64,000 nucleotides of DNA from Mesorhizobium sp. B4-1-4 (GCF_006439395.2 NZ_CP083950.1:5135001-5199000); one strand, 5' to 3'; positions 1 to 10,404 are shown, numbered from the stretch's first letter. Translations and numbers: made by a program. The notes: generated by a model from the sequence alone, not told the origin.

Positions 1-332
1 ACTTCACCTCGACATCCTACCTCATCAACCACCCCGACATGCCGGCCTACACCGCCGCCAAGGCGGGTATCCTCGGCCTCACCAAGGGCCTGGCCGGCAA
101 GCTCGGGCCCGACCGCATCCGCGTCAACGCCGTTGCGCCCGGCTGGGTGATCACCGAACGGCAGCGGGAACGCTGGGTGACGGAAGAAGCGCTTGCCGCC
201 CACCTCGCCAAGCAGTGCATCAAGGACGTCATGCGGCCGGACGACATGATCGGCACGGTGCTGTTCCTGGCGTCGGACGCTTCGCGCATGCTGACGGCGC
301 AAATGTTGATCGTCGACGGAGGCTTCCTGTGA
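1..332 (+). CDS. SDR-family oxidoreductase, C-terminal part (5' end outside window)
   Basis: The reading frame is open from base 3 and gives about 109 residues of a short-chain dehydrogenase. The catalytic YTAAK motif (YxxxK) is near the left edge, followed by the family's NAVAPGWV segment and a C-terminal LIVDGGF. The Rossmann N-terminus lies outside the window. Its stop overlaps the GTG start of the galactonokinase gene in a GTGA junction, so the two are probably translationally coupled. In S. meliloti-like De Ley-Doudoroff clusters an SDR sits beside dgoK and dgoA, so a sugar 1-dehydrogenase role (galactose or a similar aldose) is likely, but the substrate cannot be read from this tail. 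Confidence 0.85.
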   Translation, partial: FTSTSYLINHPDMPAYTAAKAGILGLTKGLAGKLGPDRIRVNAVAPGWVITERQRERWVTEEALAAHLAKQCIKDVMRPDDMIGTVLFLASDASRMLTAQMLIVDGGFL

Positions 333-1264
333 GCGCGATTCCGGCGGTAGCGGTGCTCGATTGGGGCACGACCAGGCTTCGGGCATGGCTGATCGACGGC
401 AGCGGCAAGGTGATTGCGGAGCGGCGCGGCGATGATGGCCTCCTCACCGCGCGCGAAAAGGGGTTTTCCAACGTGCTCGAGGGCCATCTTGGCGCCATGG
501 GGGCACCGGAAACGCTGCCGGTTATCATCTGTGGCATGGCCGGCTCCCGGCAAGGTTGGCTCGAGGCGCCCTATGTCGCCGTGCCGGCGCCGCTCGGCGC
601 GATCCTGGGCGGCGCGGCCAAGGTGCCTGATCGGAAACGCGACATCCGCATCGTCCCTGGCCTTGCCCAGCGTCTGGCCGACGCGCCGGATGTCATGCGC
701 GGTGAGGAAACACAGCTTGCCGGCGCCGGTTTGCCGGCAAAGGGGCGGCATCTCGCCTGCATGCCCGGCACGCACTCGAAATGGGTCGTGGTTGAGGATG
801 GCGCGGTTGCCGGCTTCGGCACATGGCCGACGGGCGAATTGTTTTCGGTGCTGGCCGCTCATTCAATCCTCAAGCATTCGCTGGGCGAGCATCCGGCCCG
901 GGTCGCGGCGGACAATCCATTCTTCCGGCGATGGTGCGATCAGGCGCTTGGCGAGGGCGGCGACGTCACTTCGAAGCTGTTTGCTATCCGTGCCGCCGGG
1001 CTCCTGCAGGACTTGAAGTCGCAGGATGCGGCGGCCTGTCTGTCCGGACTTTTGATCGGCGGCGAGATCGCCTCGGCCAGACGCCGCTATGGCGCCGGCG
1101 ATGCGCCGGTCGTGCTGATCGCTTCCGGCGCACTGGCGAGGCTCTACCAGGCCGCGCTAGGCCTGGCCGGACTTGATCTTCGCACCGTCGACGCCGACGA
1201 GGCGGTGCGTGCAGGGCTCATCGAAGCCGCGCGCGAGAACGGCATGATCGGAGGCGCCCAATGA
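329..1264 (+). CDS. dgoK: 2-dehydro-3-deoxygalactonokinase
   Basis: This 311-residue protein phosphorylates 2-keto-3-deoxygalactonate to the 6-phosphate in the De Ley-Doudoroff pathway. The N-terminal phosphate-binding motif LDWGTTRLRAW and the central MPGTHSKWV motif are typical of the DgoK family (ASKHA fold). The GTG start at 329 overlaps the stop of the preceding dehydrogenase gene. An in-frame start at 215 would bury the gene in that gene and lacks the family N-terminus. The stop overlaps the ATG of the aldolase gene (ATGA). Kinase, aldolase and lactonase together form a coupled galactose/galactonate operon. Confidence 0.93.
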   Translation: MSAIPAVAVLDWGTTRLRAWLIDGSGKVIAERRGDDGLLTAREKGFSNVLEGHLGAMGAPETLPVIICGMAGSRQGWLEAPYVAVPAPLGAILGGAAKVPDRKRDIRIVPGLAQRLADAPDVMRGEETQLAGAGLPAKGRHLACMPGTHSKWVVVEDGAVAGFGTWPTGELFSVLAAHSILKHSLGEHPARVAADNPFFRRWCDQALGEGGDVTSKLFAIRAAGLLQDLKSQDAAACLSGLLIGGEIASARRRYGAGDAPVVLIASGALARLYQAALGLAGLDLRTVDADEAVRAGLIEAARENGMIGGAQ

Positions 1265-1902
1265 CACAGACCGCACCTTTCCCGAAGCTGAAGCGAGGCC
1301 TTGTCGCGATCCTGCGCGGCTTAAGGCCCACCGAGGCGATCGCCATGGGGCAGGCGCTGTTCGACGCCGGCATCGAGGCGATCGAAGTGCCGCTGAACTC
1401 ACCCGAGCCCTTCTCGTCGATCGCCAGGATTGTCGAAGTGCTGCCGAAAACGGCGCTGGTCGGCGCTGGTACCGTGCTGACTGCGGCCGATGTCGACGGC
1501 CTGCACAAGGCCGGCGGGCGGCTCCTGGTCAGCCCCAACATCGATGCCGAGGTGATGGCGCGCGCGATGCATCATGGCATGGTGACCATGCCTGGCGTGT
1601 TCACGCCCACCGAGGCCTTCCAGGCGATCCGTCTTGGGGCCTCGGCCCTGAAATTCTTCCCCGCCAGCGTGCTCGGGGCATCAGGCATTTCCGCGATCCG
1701 GGCCGTGCTGCCGGCGCAGACCCTGGTCGGCGCCGTCGGCGGCGTTTCGGAAAAGGATTTTGCCGGCTACAAGGCGGTCGGCGTCACGGTCTTCGGCCTC
1801 GGCTCCAGCCTGTTCAAGCCGGGCATGAGTGTCGATGAGGTGGCGATACGCGCGCACGCCGCCGTATCGGCCTGGGATGCGGTGTTCAGAGACGCAGGAT
1901 GA
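1261..1902 (+). CDS. dgoA: 2-dehydro-3-deoxy-6-phosphogalactonate aldolase
   Basis: This 213-residue class I aldolase of the KDPG/KDPGal family splits KDPGal into pyruvate and glyceraldehyde-3-phosphate. Residues visible are Arg19 in LRGLRP, Glu42 in IEVPLNSP (proton transfer) and the Schiff-base Lys131 in ALKFFPAS. The length is usual for the family (about 200-215). Four-base overlaps join it to dgoK upstream and the lactonase gene downstream. The neighbouring galactonokinase decides for galactonate rather than gluconate specificity; the sequence alone would not. Confidence 0.93.
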   Translation: MTQTAPFPKLKRGLVAILRGLRPTEAIAMGQALFDAGIEAIEVPLNSPEPFSSIARIVEVLPKTALVGAGTVLTAADVDGLHKAGGRLLVSPNIDAEVMARAMHHGMVTMPGVFTPTEAFQAIRLGASALKFFPASVLGASGISAIRAVLPAQTLVGAVGGVSEKDFAGYKAVGVTVFGLGSSLFKPGMSVDEVAIRAHAAVSAWDAVFRDAG

Positions 1903-2774
1903 GCGAAGTTTCGGTTTTCTCCGATCATATATGCCAACTCGGCGAAGGGCCGAGCTACGATCCCGCCACCAACGCGCTGTTCTGGTTCGACATCGTCAAC
2001 GGCCGTCTTCTGGAAAAACCGGTGTCCGGCGGCGCGCTGAAGATCCATGAGCTCGGCCAGATGGCGAGCGCCATCGCCATCATCGACGACAAGCGGCAGC
2101 TGATCGCCACCGAAACCGGCCTCCATGTCCGCGAGGTCGCGACCGGCGGGATGACGCTGCATACGCCGATCGAGGCCGACAATCCGCTCACCCGTTCCAA
2201 CGATTCCCGTGTCCATCCCTGCGGTGCGCTGTGGACCGGAACGATGGGCAAGAAGGAGGAAAAGGGCGCTGGTTCGATCTACTGGTTCTTCAAGGGCGAG
2301 CTGCGCCGCCTGTTTTCGGACATCACCGTGTCGAACTCGATCTGTTTTTCGCCGGACGGTGCGCTCGCCTATTACACCGATACCTCGACCGGCCTGTTGA
2401 TGCGTATCGCCTGCGATCCGGCGACCGGCCTGCCCGCCGGCGAGCCGAAAGTGTTTGTCGATCATCGCTCGGCCAAGGGCTATGTCGACGGATCGGTGGT
2501 CGACCGCGACGGCGTGCTGTGGAACGCCGTCTGGGGCGGCAAGGCGGTCAAGGCCTATTCACCCGACGGCACGCTGCTGCGCGAGGTGGCAATGCCGGTG
2601 ACGCAGCCCTCCTGCCCGGCCTTTGTCGGCAAGAACGCCGATCGGCTGGCGGTCACTTCCGCCTGGTCGGGCAAGGATGAGAAACAGCGGCAGCTCGATC
2701 CGCAGGCGGGCATGACCTTCCTGCTCGACATTTCCGTTAGCGGTCGGTTCGAGCCGCGCGTGCTGATCGCCTGA
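1899..2774 (+). CDS. SMP-30/gluconolactonase-family sugar lactonase (probably galactonolactonase)
   Basis: This 291-residue six-bladed beta-propeller lactonase has the family's metal-site motifs: Glu in QLGEGPSYD near the N-terminus, the central SNDSRVHPCGALWTGTMG segment, and YVDGSVVDRDG carrying the metal/catalytic Asp. It would hydrolyse an aldonolactone made by a sugar dehydrogenase to the free acid. The ATGA overlap with dgoA puts it last in the coupled operon and points to galactono-1,4- or 1,5-lactone. The usual galactonate dehydratase is not visible here and must lie upstream of the window or elsewhere. Confidence 0.88.
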   Translation: MSEVSVFSDHICQLGEGPSYDPATNALFWFDIVNGRLLEKPVSGGALKIHELGQMASAIAIIDDKRQLIATETGLHVREVATGGMTLHTPIEADNPLTRSNDSRVHPCGALWTGTMGKKEEKGAGSIYWFFKGELRRLFSDITVSNSICFSPDGALAYYTDTSTGLLMRIACDPATGLPAGEPKVFVDHRSAKGYVDGSVVDRDGVLWNAVWGGKAVKAYSPDGTLLREVAMPVTQPSCPAFVGKNADRLAVTSAWSGKDEKQRQLDPQAGMTFLLDISVSGRFEPRVLIA

Positions 2775-2913
2775 ACAGGCCCATCGATCCGCGCCACTCA
2801 TGCCCTCCTGGCGGTGCTGTCACGCAGGCGTCCGACTTGGGTCGGTTTCGCGAAAGCTGTTTGCGTCGGCCGTGCGATGGTAGGCGATCACAGCGCCGGG
2901 AATCATTCACCTC

Positions 2914-3996
2914 ATGTCGAGCCACAAGCCAAAGCTGATCCTTGTCTACGAACCGGAAAAGGCTTGCTTCGACCGCCTGATCGCCGACGGTTTCGCACCG
3001 CAGCGCGCCACCGAAATCTCGTCCTATCTGGCGCAGTCGACCGATCTCGCCCTCGAATTCGAGGCGCTGGCCGCCGCCTGCGGGGCGCGCGGTCTGTCCT
3101 TTGCGCCGGTTGTGCTCGACGATGCGGCCCAGGCGCTTGACGGTGAGGATGCGCGGAACACGCTGGTCTGGACGCTCTCCGACGGCATCGCCTATTTTCG
3201 CGGCGGCGCCGCGCCCGCGCTGGCCCGGCTCAAGGGGTTGCGGACGATCGGTGCCGATGATTCGCTGTTCGCGCTTTGCCAGGACAAGTTCCGCTCCGGT
3301 GCCGTGCTTGGCGCGCTCGGCCTGCCGGTGCCGCAAGCCGGTCTTGCCCGGGATGGCAAATGGCTGGTCGAGCCGCCGGCTTCCGCCGCCGGCTGGTTCG
3401 TCAAGCCCAACCGGCTCGGCGCCAAGATCGGCATCTGGCCGGATTCGCGTGCGGCCGATCTCGGCCACGCGCTGGAGCTCAGCCGGCGCGTCTTCGCCGC
3501 CTATCGCGACGACGTCGTCGTCCAGCCCTATGTCGCCGGCCGTAACGTGCGCGCCAGCTTCCTCGGGCTGGCACCCGAAACCGGCATCGAAGCGCTCGGC
3601 ATCGCTTTTGTCGATTCAGGCGCGGATTTCCAGACCATGGCGGACAGCCTGGCGCTCTATGGTGAAACCGGCGAGGCGGCGAAGGCGGCCGGAAATTATG
3701 TCGAACCGGAACTCGTTGCGGTTGCCGATGCCCAGCCGGCCGCCGACGCCAGCATCAGGGCGATCGCCAACCAACTGATCAGCAGGCTCGGCCTGCGCGA
3801 CGTGTTCTCCGTCGATCTGCGTGTCGAGGCGGACGACACCGTTCATCTCATCGAATTCGAGGTCTGCCCCGGCCTGCCTTGCTTCGATTTCCGCGCCTAC
3901 TGCCGCTCGCAATGGGGGTTGAGCCTGGCCGACGCCATGGCCGAGACCGCGGCGAACAGGCTGGCCGGCAGGGAAGATCGCGTCGCAACGGGCTGA
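2914..3996 (+). CDS. ATP-grasp protein, D-Ala-D-Ala-ligase-like, substrate unknown
   Basis: A 360-residue protein with an ATP-grasp layout. An N-terminal alpha/beta part includes TLSDGIAYFRGG. A central nucleotide-binding region has WFVKPNRLGAKIGIW (the Lys contacting ATP) and VVVQPYVAGRNVRASF. The C-terminus ends the ATP/metal site with FSVDLRVE and LIEFEVCPGLPCFDFRAY. In known D-alanine ligases the last motif is xEvNtxPG; here it is EFEVCPGLP, so the usual metal-binding Asn is replaced by Glu or shifted. It stands alone after the galactonate operon with a 139-base gap and weak ribosome site. It probably joins an amino or carboxyl substrate to another molecule, but nothing nearby names it. 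Confidence 0.7.
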   Translation: MSSHKPKLILVYEPEKACFDRLIADGFAPQRATEISSYLAQSTDLALEFEALAAACGARGLSFAPVVLDDAAQALDGEDARNTLVWTLSDGIAYFRGGAAPALARLKGLRTIGADDSLFALCQDKFRSGAVLGALGLPVPQAGLARDGKWLVEPPASAAGWFVKPNRLGAKIGIWPDSRAADLGHALELSRRVFAAYRDDVVVQPYVAGRNVRASFLGLAPETGIEALGIAFVDSGADFQTMADSLALYGETGEAAKAAGNYVEPELVAVADAQPAADASIRAIANQLISRLGLRDVFSVDLRVEADDTVHLIEFEVCPGLPCFDFRAYCRSQWGLSLADAMAETAANRLAGREDRVATG

Positions 3997-4103
3997 CGGC
4001 TCGGTGAAAAAACGCCGGGCTTTTTGACGCGCTTCGGCTGGCTTCGCCTGCCTGACGCTTTCGGGCGTGCCTTTACTGTCGGGGCAGAGCCCTCGACGAA
4101 AGC

Positions 4104-4167
4104 GCGAATTGCGTCAGGACAAAGAGATGGAGCAGTTCGACGTTTCCGTGAACGACCAACCGCTCCA
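4104..4167. repeat. Partial copy of a palindromic intergenic element (family E half)
   Basis: The stretch has the order GAATTGCG, then an A/G-rich AGGACAAAGAGATGGAGC, then GACGTTTCCG and CCGCTCCA. This matches the right half of the element at 30255-30359 in order and spacing (ATTGCG, AAGAACAAAAGAGTTAGAGC, GACGATTC, CCGCTCTA). It lies between convergent genes. The left half is degraded. Confidence 0.45.
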
Positions 4168-4172
4168 ACGCC

Positions 4173-4460
4173 TCAGATGCCTTCGACCAGCACGATCTCG
4201 CCGTCGGCGACCTTCTGGCGGATGGCGACGGCGCGCTGATATTCAGGCGAGTGATAGCAGTCATGCGCGGCCGCAAGCGATTCGAATTCGATGATGACGT
4301 TGCGTGCACGGCCGGGCCCTTCGGCCTGTTCATGCGCGCCGCCGCGCGCCAGGAATTTCGCGCCGAAGCGGTCGAAGGCCAGCTTCGAGGCGGCGACGTA
4401 ATCCTTGTAGCCTTCGGCGTCGCGCACATCGACACGAGCGATCCAGTATCCCTTGGGCAT
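4173..4460 (-). CDS. DUF1330 domain protein
   Basis: This 95-residue protein begins MPKGYWIARVDV, followed by YKDYVAASKLAFDRFGAKFLARGG and ends in a VADGEIVLVEG segment, the hallmarks of the DUF1330 dimeric ferredoxin-like (alpha+beta barrel) family. Family members are small cytoplasmic proteins of uncertain enzymatic role. It follows pyrF by 29 bases on the same strand and is probably the last gene of a three-gene unit with the FMN reductase and pyrF. The length fits the family (about 95). Confidence 0.9.
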   Translation of the reverse strand: MPKGYWIARVDVRDAEGYKDYVAASKLAFDRFGAKFLARGGAHEQAEGPGRARNVIIEFESLAAAHDCYHSPEYQRAVAIRQKVADGEIVLVEGI

Positions 4461-4489
4461 GCTTTTTCTCCGGGTTTGTATCGGGGGCG

Positions 4490-5188
4490 TCAGGCCGAGC
4501 GCATTTCATTGAGGATGGCTTCGGCCGCTTCGCGTTTGTTCACCGCGGCGACGATCGGCCGGCCGACAACGAGGTGGCTGGACCCGTTCCGGATCGCTTG
4601 TCCCGGCGTTACCACGCGCTTCTGGTCGCCATGGTCGCTGCCCACAGGCCGGATGCCGGGCGTTACCACTGCCATGTCGGGGCCGACGATGCGGCGCACC
4701 GCTTCGGCCTCAGCGGCCGAGCAGACGATGCCGCCCATGCCGGCATGCAGCGCCTGTTCCGAGCGCCTGAGCACCAGCGTGTGCGGATCATACTCATAGC
4801 CGGCGTCGACCATGTCCTGCTCGTCCATCGAGGTCAGCACGCTGACGGCGAGCAGGCAGAGGTCGCTGCCCCTGGCCGCTTCCACCGCCGCCTGCATCGC
4901 CTTTGGATAGGCATGGATGGTCAGCATGGTCATGCCTATCCTGACGATGTTCTCGACGCCCTTGGCCACCGTATGGTCGATGTCGAGCAGCTTCATGTCG
5001 AGGAAGACTTTCGTTCCGCCACTGGCCAGTTCCCTTGCGAAGTCGAGGCCGCCGGCGAAGGCCAGCTGATAGCCGATCTTGTAGAAGGAGACGATGCCGT
5101 CGAGCTCGCGCACCGCCTGCTCGGCTTCTTTCACGGTCGGCATGTCGAGGCCGACGATCAATCTTTCCTGCATGGATTGGGCCTGCAT
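4490..5188 (-). CDS. pyrF: Orotidine 5'-phosphate decarboxylase
   Basis: This 232-residue TIM-barrel enzyme converts OMP to UMP in the last step of de novo pyrimidine synthesis. It begins with the RLIVGLD strand and carries the catalytic FLDMKLLDIDHTVAKG motif (the family's DxKxxDI charge network) and the phosphate-binding VTPGIRP loop. I start it at the ATG at 5188; a second ATG at 5173 is also possible. A start at 5254 would run into the preceding gene and add a non-conserved leader. The gap from the FMN reductase stop is 11 bases, so the two are probably cotranscribed. Confidence 0.95.
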   Translation of the reverse strand: MQAQSMQERLIVGLDMPTVKEAEQAVRELDGIVSFYKIGYQLAFAGGLDFARELASGGTKVFLDMKLLDIDHTVAKGVENIVRIGMTMLTIHAYPKAMQAAVEAARGSDLCLLAVSVLTSMDEQDMVDAGYEYDPHTLVLRRSEQALHAGMGGIVCSAAEAEAVRRIVGPDMAVVTPGIRPVGSDHGDQKRVVTPGQAIRNGSSHLVVGRPIVAAVNKREAAEAILNEMRSA

Positions 5189-5199
5189 GGTTACGGCAG

Positions 5200-5796
5200 T
5201 CACGCCTCGATCCGCGTGGCCAGCATGCGCGAGGTTTCGATCAGCGTGCGGCATAAATGCTCCATCGATTTGTGCAGTCTTTCGTCACGGAAATGGCCGT
5301 CCTCGCCGAAGGCGTCGCCGCCGTCGGGCACCGAGCATTCCGGTGTCACCACTTCCATCTGGCAGCGCACCAGCACGGCGCGCAGGTGGTTGATGCAGCG
5401 GATGCCGGCAAAATGGCCGTTGGAGGACGAGCAGAGGCCGGCGACCTTGCCGGCAAGCGGCCTGACCGATCGGCCGCCATCCCGGCGCACGCGGCTCACC
5501 CAGTCGATCGTGTTCTTGAGCAGCGGCGGGATCGAGCCGTTATATTCCGGCGTGGCGATCAGCAATCCGTCATGGGCGGTGATCAGCCGCGCAAGCTTCT
5601 GAGCGTTTTCCGGGACGCCGTTCTCCTTTTCCAGATCCTCGTCGAGGATTGGCAAGGGATAATCGGCGAGCGAAATGCGGGTGACCTCGGCGCCCTGCAC
5701 CGCAAGTTCCTTCTGCGCCAAGTCGGCGGTCCTGCCGCTATAGGCGCCGCTGCGCACCGAGCCGGCGAAGACGAGGATTTTCGGGATCACTGCCAT
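5200..5796 (-). CDS. NADPH-dependent FMN reductase-family flavoprotein
   Basis: This 198-residue flavodoxin-like protein has the FMN phosphate-binding opening KILVFAGSVRSGAYSGR and the ATPEYNGSIPPLLKNTIDWVSR motif shared by the NADPH:FMN reductase/azoreductase/chromate reductase family. It would reduce FMN or small quinone-like substrates in the cytoplasm. It heads the minus-strand unit with pyrF and DUF1330. The substrate cannot be told from the sequence. Confidence 0.9.
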   Translation of the reverse strand: MAVIPKILVFAGSVRSGAYSGRTADLAQKELAVQGAEVTRISLADYPLPILDEDLEKENGVPENAQKLARLITAHDGLLIATPEYNGSIPPLLKNTIDWVSRVRRDGGRSVRPLAGKVAGLCSSSNGHFAGIRCINHLRAVLVRCQMEVVTPECSVPDGGDAFGEDGHFRDERLHKSMEHLCRTLIETSRMLATRIEA

Positions 5797-5893
5797 TGGC
5801 CACCCTTGTTCCGGGACTGGTACAGCCAGAGGCCGCGCAAATCAACGCGCCAGAGCCATAAAACATTCGCGATTGGCCGAGGCCTTTCCAACT

Positions 5894-6076
5894 CGTCATC
5901 CCTGGGCGAAGCAGGAGCGAAGCTCCGTCGCGGAGACCCTGGGATCCATTCCGCGACCTTGGCCGTGGAGTGCGGCGGAGCAGAATTCTGCCCCGCAGCA
6001 GCGCACGGAAGTCACGGCGTGGATCCTCGGGTCTGCGCTGCGGCGCTATGCTCCTTGCTCCGCCCGTGGATGACGA
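5894..6076. repeat. Palindromic intergenic element, family D, copy 1
   Basis: This 183-bp element fills most of the 339-base gap between the FMN reductase and pmtA. It starts CGTCATCCCTGGGCG and ends with a CCCGTGGATGACG arm, so its ends are inverted repeats. Internal blocks GGAGACCCTGGGATCC and CAGAATTCTGC occur in the reverse-complement orientation in the copy at 47573-47753. No gene is visible in the rest of the gap. Confidence 0.8.
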
Positions 6077-6135
6077 AGTGACGGACGTTTAAGCCAATCG
6101 CAGTTATGCGATCCGCAAACAGCTCTGCGCCGTCG

Positions 6136-6741
6136 CTAATGCGCCTCGCGGCGGTAGATCCACAGCTGCGTCGGCGGGATGTTACGGAAGATGAAGTCGA
6201 AATGCTTGACCGTGTAGTCGCCGCGGCCGGCCGGGATCGGCGACATCGGACCATAGGTCAGTTGCACGATCGGCCGTCCGGCCGGGATGCGGTCGAGCAG
6301 GCTCTCTATATAGGCGATGCGCTGGGCGACCGGGAAGTTGAGCAGCGGCACGCCCGAAACGACGGAATCGAAGACCATCCCGCTTTTCTCGCCGAGCGTG
6401 GTGTTGAGGTTGAAGGCATCGCCCTCGATGACGTTGACGCCGGGATAGAGCCGGCGCAGATGACGGACGAAATCGGCGGAATATTCGACCGCGTAAAGGT
6501 TTTCGGGCCGCACCCCCTGCGCCAGGATGGCGCGGGTGATGACGCCTGTGCCGGGGCCGACCTCGAGCACCGGCAGGCCGGACCTGGGATTGACGATAGA
6601 GGCCATCTTGCGGGCGGTGATCGAGCTGGTCGGAACGATCGAGCCGACCGTCTTCGGCTTGTCGATCCAGCCCTTGAAGAATTTGAGTTCGTCGTCGAAC
6701 TTTTCGGCAAGCGCCTTCCGCAGTCCGTGACTACGCGTCAT
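6136..6741 (-). CDS. pmtA: Phosphatidylethanolamine N-methyltransferase, Sinorhizobium/Rhodobacter type
   Basis: This 201-residue SAM-dependent methyltransferase makes phosphatidylcholine from phosphatidylethanolamine at the inner membrane. The N-terminus has the amphipathic FDDELKFFKGWI segment and the PTSSITARKMA motif. The SAM site is VLEVGPGTGVITRAIL. The family's FDSVVSGVPLLNFP and QLTYGPMSP motifs follow, and it ends with PPTQLWIYRR. These match the soluble rhizobial PmtA family rather than the integral-membrane type. It stands alone between pyrF and dnaJ genes. Confidence 0.92.
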   Translation of the reverse strand: MTRSHGLRKALAEKFDDELKFFKGWIDKPKTVGSIVPTSSITARKMASIVNPRSGLPVLEVGPGTGVITRAILAQGVRPENLYAVEYSADFVRHLRRLYPGVNVIEGDAFNLNTTLGEKSGMVFDSVVSGVPLLNFPVAQRIAYIESLLDRIPAGRPIVQLTYGPMSPIPAGRGDYTVKHFDFIFRNIPPTQLWIYRREAH

Positions 6742-6908
6742 GCAAGCTCTCCTCAGCGCTCCCCTTGAAGCTACTTAACACCTGGTTGACGCAAGGCAAG
6801 GTGCGGCCATGCCGATGTCGTGGATAAGATAGATTTTGTCGCGCCTCAAAATGCGCGGTTTCTAGCGGCATCCTCGCGCTTCCGCCCAATGCAGAAGCTG
6901 GGCGGTGC

Positions 6909-8039
6909 TCAATGCTCGCCAAAGGATTCGAAGAAATCCTTCATGCGGGCGAAGAACCCGCTCGATTGAGGCGAATTGTCCTTCGATGAGAGTTGCTCGA
7001 ACTCCTCCAGCAGTTCACGTTGGCGACGGGTAAGGTTCTGTGGCGTCTCGACCGCGGTCTGGATGTAGAGGTCGCCGACATTGGGCTGGCGCAGCACCGG
7101 CATGCCTTTGCCCTTGAGCCGGAACTGGCGTCCGTTCTGCGTGCCTTCCGTAACCTTCACCTTGGTCTGCGTGCCATCAAGCGTGGTGACCTCGAAGGAG
7201 CCGCCAAGGGCCGCGGTGGTCATCGAGATCGGCACCTTGCAGTAGAGGTCGGCGCCGTCGCGCTGGAAGAATTCGTGCGGCTTCACCGCCAGGAAGATGT
7301 AGAGATCGCCGGACGGGCCGCCGCGCAGGCCGGCCTCGCCCTCATTGGCAAGCCGGATGCGGGTTCCGTCCTCGATGCCGGCCGGAATGTTGACCGACAG
7401 CGACCGCTCCTCGGTGACGCGGCCTTGGCCGGCGCATTTCGGGCACGGATCCTTGATGGTTTGGCCGCGGCCCTGGCATTGCGGGCAGGTCCGCTCGATC
7501 GAGAAGAAGCCTTGCGTGGCACGTACCTTGCCGTGGCCATTGCACATCGAGCAGGTGACAGGCTGGGTGCCTGGCTTGGCGCCGCTGCCCGAGCATTCCG
7601 AGCAGGAGATCGAGGCCGGCACGCGGATTTGCGCGGTCTTGCCGGAAAACGCTTCTTCCAGGGTGATTTCCATGTTGTAGCGCAGGTCGGCGCCGCGCTC
7701 GCGGCCGCCCGAAGAGCGGCGCTGACGCCCGCCCATCATGTCGCCGAAAATATCCTCGAAGATGTCGGCGAAGCCGCCGGCGCCAAAGCCATGCGCGCCA
7801 CCGTTCATGCCGCCCTGCTCGAAGGCGGCGTGGCCGAACCGGTCGTAGGCCGCGCGCTTCTGCGGGTCCTTCAGCGTCTCGTAGGCTTCGTTGATTTCCT
7901 TGAACTTGTGCTCGCAGGCATGATCGCCGGGATTGCGGTCGGGATGGAACTGCATGGCGAGTTTGCGAAAAGCGCTCTTCAGCTCCTTCTCGTCGGCGCC
8001 CTTTTGCACGCCCAGCGTTTCGTAGAAATCAGCTTTCAT
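6909..8039 (-). CDS. dnaJ: Molecular chaperone DnaJ
   Basis: This 376-residue type I Hsp40 stimulates DnaK ATPase and delivers substrates. The J domain (about 1-70) has the invariant HPD in MQFHPDRNPG. A Gly-rich linker (HGFGAGGFADIFEDIFGDMM) follows. Four CxxCxGxG zinc motifs lie around residues 145-215 (CSECSGSG, CSMCNGHG, CPQCQGRG, CPKCAGQG). The C-terminal substrate-binding domains follow. The gene lies downstream of dnaK with a 300-base gap holding a terminator-like hairpin, so dnaJ may be only partly read from the dnaK promoter. Confidence 0.98.
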   Translation of the reverse strand: MKADFYETLGVQKGADEKELKSAFRKLAMQFHPDRNPGDHACEHKFKEINEAYETLKDPQKRAAYDRFGHAAFEQGGMNGGAHGFGAGGFADIFEDIFGDMMGGRQRRSSGGRERGADLRYNMEITLEEAFSGKTAQIRVPASISCSECSGSGAKPGTQPVTCSMCNGHGKVRATQGFFSIERTCPQCQGRGQTIKDPCPKCAGQGRVTEERSLSVNIPAGIEDGTRIRLANEGEAGLRGGPSGDLYIFLAVKPHEFFQRDGADLYCKVPISMTTAALGGSFEVTTLDGTQTKVKVTEGTQNGRQFRLKGKGMPVLRQPNVGDLYIQTAVETPQNLTRRQRELLEEFEQLSSKDNSPQSSGFFARMKDFFESFGEH

Positions 8040-8187
8040 TTTTTCCCGCAGTCCGGATGCTCAACGTCTTGATGCATGTTGCGTCGTTTGCCGGCACGTT
8101 GCCTCGATTTAGGAGCGGTGCTGCCCGGATGCTAGAGCCGGCGCGATTCCGTCGGTATTTTTCTGTGATTTTTCTGCAAGGGGTTGC

Positions 8188-8213
8188 AAAAAAGCCCGGC
8201 TTTGCGCCGGGCT
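8188..8213 (-). terminator. Rho-independent terminator after dnaK
   Basis: On the minus strand AGCCCGGC, a GCAAA loop and GCCGGGCT form an 8-bp perfect G+C-rich stem followed by a T run of five to six bases (8188-8193 as A on the plus strand). It lies about 125 bases past the dnaK stop and about 150 bases before dnaJ. Confidence 0.8.
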
Positions 8214-8215
8214 CC

Positions 8216-8318
8216 CTACAGCGCCGCGAGTCCTCTCGGACGCGCAAAGGACGCTGTAGCACCTTTGAATGAGCGCATGACCCTTTCCAGAATCGATATC
8301 GATTTTGGGGTCATGCGC
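8216..8318. repeat. Two adjacent palindromic elements between dnaK and dnaJ (family G)
   Basis: The first (8216-8259) has ends CTACAGCG and CGCTGTAG around a CGCGAGTCC/GGACGCG inner palindrome. The second (8273-8318) has ends GCGCATGACCC and GGGTCATGCGC around an ATCGATATCGAT core. Both look like the mosaic palindromes common in rhizobial intergenic DNA. They lie between the dnaK stop and its terminator, and may themselves fold in the mRNA. Confidence 0.7.
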
Positions 8319-8339
8319 ATCATCTTGCCGTCAGGCCGT

Positions 8340-10256
<1,917 letters not shown>

Positions 10257-10375
10257 TTTTCTAGTCTCTCCGCTAAGCAGGCTTTCAGGACCCGTAAGGC
10301 GTTCCGACGAAAGCCCCTGTTCAAAAGAAATCCCGTTCGGCAACCGGTGTTCCGGCGCCGGACGGCTTGGCGCGT

Positions 10376-10404
10376 ATATAAGAACAGCCAGCATCGGGCG
10401 CAAG
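10376..10404 (-). promoter_or_regulatory. Candidate RpoH (heat-shock) promoter of dnaK
   Basis: On the minus strand CTTGCG (10404-10399), a 16-base spacer and CTTATAT (10382-10376) fit the alphaproteobacterial RpoH pattern of CTTG-type -35 and CYTATNT-type -10. Transcription would start near 10369 and give a leader of about 110 bases before dnaK. The remaining intergenic DNA to 10742 shows no gene. Confidence 0.6.

Noticed and set aside
6993..8072. 359-residue open frame antisense to dnaJ
   Set aside because: dnaJ on the minus strand has all family motifs; the antisense frame has none.
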